From: Erwinia_E haradaeae_H
GTDB taxonomy: Bacteria; Pseudomonadota; Gammaproteobacteria; Enterobacterales; Enterobacteriaceae
DNA length: 64,000 nucleotides
Reading direction: 5' to 3'
Assembly (NCBI RefSeq): GCF_900698885.1
Contig: NZ_LR217705.1
Location: 124,001-188,000, forward strand
Below, in pieces: positions 60,955 through 64,000 of this stretch (positions are counted from its first letter, which is position 1; each line of letters begins with the position of its first letter). The notes below the pieces were generated by a model. That model made no database searches and had not been told where the DNA came from. It worked only from the letters and a program-made list of their open reading frames with translations. The position numbers and the translations under genes are program-made.

Positions 60955-62874
60955 ATGCCTTTTATTACTATTTCTAACGGAAGAAAAAACCTATTTAATA
61001 AGTCTGTTAGATTAATAGATATCGTTGAGGCTATGCACCCAGAATTAGTTAAAGAATGTATTGCCGGACGTGTCAATAACAAAATGATTGATATGTCTGA
61101 TTATGTTTCATCAGATGCATCAATAACTATTATTACGGCAAAAGATCAGGATGGTCTTAAAATTATCCGTCACTCTTGTTCGCATTTATTAGGGCATGCG
61201 CTGAAACAACTTTGGCCAAGCGCTCAAATGGCTATTGGCCCAGTTACTGAAAATGGCTTCTATTATGATGTAGATGTTGATCATCAATTGACAGAGGCAG
61301 ACATGAGGCGTCTTGAAGAACGCATGCACCAATTAGCTGAGACAAATTATGACGTAATAAAGAAAAATGTTTGCTGGCAAGAGGCGTATAATATTTTTAG
61401 TAAACGCGGTGAAAGATATAAAATATCTATTTTAGATGAGAACGTTAGCCGAGAAGTGCATCTGAATTTATATTATCATCAGGAATATGTTGATATGTGT
61501 CATGGCCCACATATTCCTAATACGCGATTTTGTCATCATTTTTCGTTACAGAAAATTTCTGGTGCGTATTGGAGAAGTAATAGTAACAATAAAATGTTAC
61601 AACGTATTTATGGTACTGCATGGTCCAGTAGAACACAATTAATGACTTATCTGATTTCTTTAAAAGATGCAGAAAAACGAGATCATCGTAAAATTGGCAA
61701 ACAACTGAATTTATATCACATTCAAGAAGAGTCGCCAGGTATGGTGTTTTGGCATCATGATGGTTGGATAATTTTTCGTGAGTTAGAAAAATTTGTACGC
61801 AGTCGGTTAAAAAAGTATGATTATCAAGAAGTGAAAGGCCCCGTGGTGATGGATCGGGATTTATGGGAAAAAACAGGTCATTGGGATAATTATAGAGACT
61901 CAATGTTTACTACATCTTCTGAGAATCGTGAGTACTGTATTAAGCCTATGAACTGTCCTGGGCATGTTCAGATTTTTAAGCAGGGTCTGAAATCTTATCG
62001 AGATCTTCCTTTACGTATGGCTGAGTTTGGCAGTTGTCATCGTAATGAGCCATCTGGTTCTTTGCATGGATTAATGCGAGTTCGTGGTTTTACGCAGGAT
62101 GACGCTCATATTTTTTGCATGGAAGAGCAGGTTCGTAGTGAGGTTAGTGATTGTATAGAAATGCTATATGATATGTATAGTATTTTTGGTTTTAAAAAAA
62201 TTTCAGTAAAGCTATCAACACGACCAGAAAAATTAATTGGTAGTTGCTCTTTATGGGATCGATCAGAGTTTGATTTAGTGTCTGTGTTAAAAGAGAAAAA
62301 AATTGCATTTGAGTATCAACCGGGAGAAGGTGCTTTTTATGGCCCTAAAATTGAATTTACATTGCATGATTGTCTAGACAGGTCATGGCAGTGTGGTACT
62401 ATTCAATTAGATTTTGCATTACCAACACGCCTTAATGCATCATATGTAGGAAAGAATAATGAACGTCGGGCCCCGGTTATGATTCATCGCGCGATACTAG
62501 GGTCTATAGAGCGATTTATAGGAATATTAACTGAAGAATATTCTGGCTTTTTTCCTATATGGCTGGCGCCATTACAAGTTGTAATTATGAGTATCACTCG
62601 AGATCAATCTAAATATGTCACAGAACTAACATGTAGATTGAAAGATATTGATATTCGAGTTAAATCAGATTTAAGAAATGAGAAAATTAGTTTAAAAATT
62701 CGTGAACATACCTTGCGTCGTGTCCCCTATCTTTTAATTTGTGGTGATAAAGAAGCAGCAGAAGGTACGATATCTGTTCGCACTCGACGTGGAAAGAACT
62801 TAGGTTGTGTAGATTTTCATAGTTGGGTTTTACAACTAAAAGATGATATTCGCAGACAAAATAATCTGCATTAA
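60955..62874 (+). CDS. thrS: threonyl-tRNA synthetase
   Basis: Class IIa synthetase with editing domain. It is 639 residues (E. coli 642). It has a TGS domain (about 1-60), an editing domain with HSCSHLLGHAL (HxxxH, about 73-77) and DMCHGPHIPNT (Cys/His about 182-186), the catalytic core with motif 2 FGSCHRNEPSG and Zn ligand in MNCPGHVQIF, motif 3 VMIHRAILGSIERFIGI, and the anticodon domain from about 535. AAGGA lies seven bases before the ATG. It heads thrS-infC-rpmI-rplT; the gap to the infC ribosome site is only a few bases. Confidence 0.97.
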   Translation: MPFITISNGRKNLFNKSVRLIDIVEAMHPELVKECIAGRVNNKMIDMSDYVSSDASITIITAKDQDGLKIIRHSCSHLLGHALKQLWPSAQMAIGPVTENGFYYDVDVDHQLTEADMRRLEERMHQLAETNYDVIKKNVCWQEAYNIFSKRGERYKISILDENVSREVHLNLYYHQEYVDMCHGPHIPNTRFCHHFSLQKISGAYWRSNSNNKMLQRIYGTAWSSRTQLMTYLISLKDAEKRDHRKIGKQLNLYHIQEESPGMVFWHHDGWIIFRELEKFVRSRLKKYDYQEVKGPVVMDRDLWEKTGHWDNYRDSMFTTSSENREYCIKPMNCPGHVQIFKQGLKSYRDLPLRMAEFGSCHRNEPSGSLHGLMRVRGFTQDDAHIFCMEEQVRSEVSDCIEMLYDMYSIFGFKKISVKLSTRPEKLIGSCSLWDRSEFDLVSVLKEKKIAFEYQPGEGAFYGPKIEFTLHDCLDRSWQCGTIQLDFALPTRLNASYVGKNNERRAPVMIHRAILGSIERFIGILTEEYSGFFPIWLAPLQVVIMSITRDQSKYVTELTCRLKDIDIRVKSDLRNEKISLKIREHTLRRVPYLLICGDKEAAEGTISVRTRRGKNLGCVDFHSWVLQLKDDIRRQNNLH

Positions 62875-62878
62875 ACTT

Positions 62879-62894
62879 GGAGGAGCACAGTATT
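62879..62894 (+). promoter_or_regulatory. infC ribosome site and AUU start codon
   Basis: GGAGGAG (from 62879) is followed by CACAGT and ATT at 62892-62894. The ATT is in register with the Met of E. coli IF3 (ATT AAA GGT GGA AAA CGC). E. coli infC also starts at AUU, which lets IF3 repress its own translation by rejecting non-canonical starts. Confidence 0.85.
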
Positions 62895-63440
62895 AAAGGT
62901 GGAAAACGCGTTCAACCAGTGCGCCCGAATCGTATTAACTGGGATATTCGTGCTACTTCAGTTCGGTTGACAGGCATTGATGGTGAGCAGATTGGTATTA
63001 TTAGCCTAAGTGAAGCTTTAGAAAAAGCGCAATTAGCTGGTTTAGATCTTGTTGAGATTAGTCCTAATGCTGAACCGCCAGTCTGTCGTATTATGAACTA
63101 TGGAAAGTTTCTTTATGAAAAGAACAAATCGTATAAGGAACAGAAGAAAAAGCAAAAAGTTATTCAAATTAAGGAAATAAAATTTCGTCCTGGTACTGAT
63201 GATGGAGATTATCAAGTTAAATTACGTAGTTTAATTCGCTTTTTAGAAGATGGAAATAAAACTAAAATTACTCTTTGTTTTCGTGGTCGTGAAATGGCAC
63301 ATCAGCAACTTGGAATGGCAGTTATCCATCGTGTTCGAAAAGACTTGTGTGAAGATACAAGTATAGCCACTGTTGAATCTTTTCCTGTAAAGATCGAGGG
63401 TAGACAAATGATTATGGTTCTTTCTCCAAAGAAAAAATAA
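62892..63440 (+). CDS. infC: translation initiation factor IF-3
   Basis: Binds 30S subunits and checks the initiator tRNA and start codon. From the ATT start it is 182 residues (E. coli 180). The N domain covers about 1-75 (KGGKRVQPVRPNRINWDIRA, VEISPNAEPPVCRIMNYGKF), the Lys-rich linker is KNKSYKEQKKKQK, and the C domain is EIKFRPGTDDGDYQVK through VESFPVKIEGRQMIMVLSPKKK. A TTG at 62877 in the same frame would add five codons made from the ribosome site itself and is unlikely. It follows thrS directly; rpmI follows after about 95 bases. Confidence 0.96.
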   Translation: MKGGKRVQPVRPNRINWDIRATSVRLTGIDGEQIGIISLSEALEKAQLAGLDLVEISPNAEPPVCRIMNYGKFLYEKNKSYKEQKKKQKVIQIKEIKFRPGTDDGDYQVKLRSLIRFLEDGNKTKITLCFRGREMAHQQLGMAVIHRVRKDLCEDTSIATVESFPVKIEGRQMIMVLSPKKK

Positions 63441-63491
63441 TAGCAAGAGAGGCTATTACACTAAGTCTTTTATGTATACTATGCTTAGTGT
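63439..63491 (+). promoter_or_regulatory. two hairpins in the infC-rpmI leader
   Basis: Hairpin 1: AATAGC (63439-63444) with GCTATT (63452-63457). Hairpin 2: ACACTAAG (63458-63465) with CTTAGTGT (63484-63491), followed by TTTATTTAATT. They sit where the E. coli operon has its L20-controlled rpmI leader. Hairpin 2 with its T-rich tail could act as a weak attenuator (inference). Confidence 0.4.
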
Positions 63492-63534
63492 TTTATTTAA
63501 TTATTTGGGGAACCAAATGAAATGGAAATTGCAG

Positions 63535-63732
63535 ATGCCTAAGATAAAAACGATACGTAGCGCAGCTAAGCGCTTTAAAAAGACCGCCTCTGGTAGATTT
63601 AAGCACAAACATGCTAACCTGCGTCATATTTTGACTAAAAAATCAACTAAGCGCAAGCGTCACTTACGCCCCGTAACAATGGTTTCGAACAATGATCTTA
63701 ACTTAGTTATTGCTTGTTTGCCGTACTCTTAA
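63535..63732 (+). CDS. rpmI: 50S ribosomal protein L35
   Basis: Small basic protein of the large subunit. It is 65 residues, as in E. coli. MPKIKTIRSAAKRFKKTASG and KHKHANLRHILTKKSTKRKR are the family blocks, ending LVIACLPYS. The ATG at 63535 gives the family start; 21 codons open upstream are leader sequence. In E. coli L20 represses this gene and rplT. Confidence 0.97.
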   Translation: MPKIKTIRSAAKRFKKTASGRFKHKHANLRHILTKKSTKRKRHLRPVTMVSNNDLNLVIACLPYS

Positions 63733-63821
63733 ATTTTAAATAACTTTTAGGTCATTTTTCTTAATTATTTTATGCGCAGGAGAACGGAATAAAATAAATA
63801 GATACTTCACAGGAGAGCTAA

Positions 63822-64000
63822 ATGGCTCGTGTAAAACGTGGTGTAATTTCTCGTGCGCGTCACAAGAAAATCTTACATCAAGCTAAAGGTTACTATGGCG
63901 CGCGTTCACGGGTTTACCGTGTTGCATGTCAAGCTGTTATTAAATCCGGGCAATATGCTTACCGTGATCGTCGTCAACGCAAACGTCAGTTTCGTCGATT
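63822..64000 (+). CDS. rplT: 50S ribosomal protein L20 (5' part)
   Basis: The first 59 codons are present before the window ends. MARVKRGVISRARHKKILHQ, AKGYYGARSRVYRVA and QAYRDRRQRKRQFRRL-type sequence (AYRDRRQRKRQFRR) identify L20, an early assembly protein that also represses the rpmI-rplT operon. AGGAG lies seven bases before the ATG. The gene is cut by the right edge. Confidence 0.96.
   Translation, partial: MARVKRGVISRARHKKILHQAKGYYGARSRVYRVACQAVIKSGQYAYRDRRQRKRQFRR

Overview
The window looks like a piece of a strongly reduced, AT-rich chromosome from an insect endosymbiont of the Enterobacterales. Every recognisable protein reads as a close relative of its E. coli counterpart, often of nearly identical length (GyrB, RpoH, TrmB, YidC, AckA, RnpA). 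Base composition is very AT-rich in the spacers. By my coordinates only about 62% of the window is coding, with long empty spacers and no mobile elements, phage or CRISPR. Gene density (about 1.5 kb per gene) and content (lysP, icd, pta-ackA, porin, lytic transglycosylase, mutY, sodA) suggest a medium-sized symbiont genome. An Erwiniaceae symbiont (Pantoea carbekii or Erwinia haradaeae type) or a Blochmannia type would fit. This placement is inference, since no 16S rRNA gene is present.

Layout. Bases 1-6.7 kb are a replication-origin-type region: the dnaN 3' end, gyrB and yidA (recF and yidB missing), then rpmH-rnpA-yidD-yidC. From 7 to 18 kb there are widely spaced single genes: rpoH, rluC, smrB (with a poly(A) frameshift), sixA, engB, ribB and tRNA-Ser(UGA). 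At 17.7-19.2 kb lies def-fmt. At 19.8-32.9 kb a minus-strand run holds aspC, purA, rnr, rlmB, asnS, an OmpF-type porin and lysP. At 34-43 kb are icd, trhO, uvrD and ftsY. At 43-52 kb are bamB, sodA, ppa, hinT, pta and ackA. At 52.8-55.3 kb is the mutY-yggX-mltC operon. Then come rnt, a TerC-family membrane protein (ygdQ) and trmB. The window ends in the thrS-infC-rpmI-rplT translation operon, cut inside rplT.

Function. The genes are mostly core information processing: replication and repair (dnaN, gyrB, uvrD, mutY), translation and tRNA/rRNA modification (def, fmt, asnS, thrS, infC, rluC, rlmB, trmB, trhO, engB), RNA turnover (rnr, rnt, rnpA) and protein insertion or outer-membrane assembly (yidC, yidD, ftsY, bamB). 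Metabolism is sparse: riboflavin (ribB), purines (purA), aspartate (aspC), isocitrate dehydrogenase, acetate/acetyl-phosphate (pta, ackA), pyrophosphatase, lysine import (lysP) and a porin. Mn-SOD and YggX handle oxidative stress.

I found no clearly new multi-gene system. The most interesting points are: a poly(A)10 frameshift that splits the smrB start from its body; the conserved AUU start of infC; a porin whose L3 constriction motif is rewritten; many exact short tandem duplications in the spacers, including four copies of a 16-17-mer upstream of thrS; a few strong dyad sites of CRP/FNR type; and loss of recF exactly between dnaN and gyrB.
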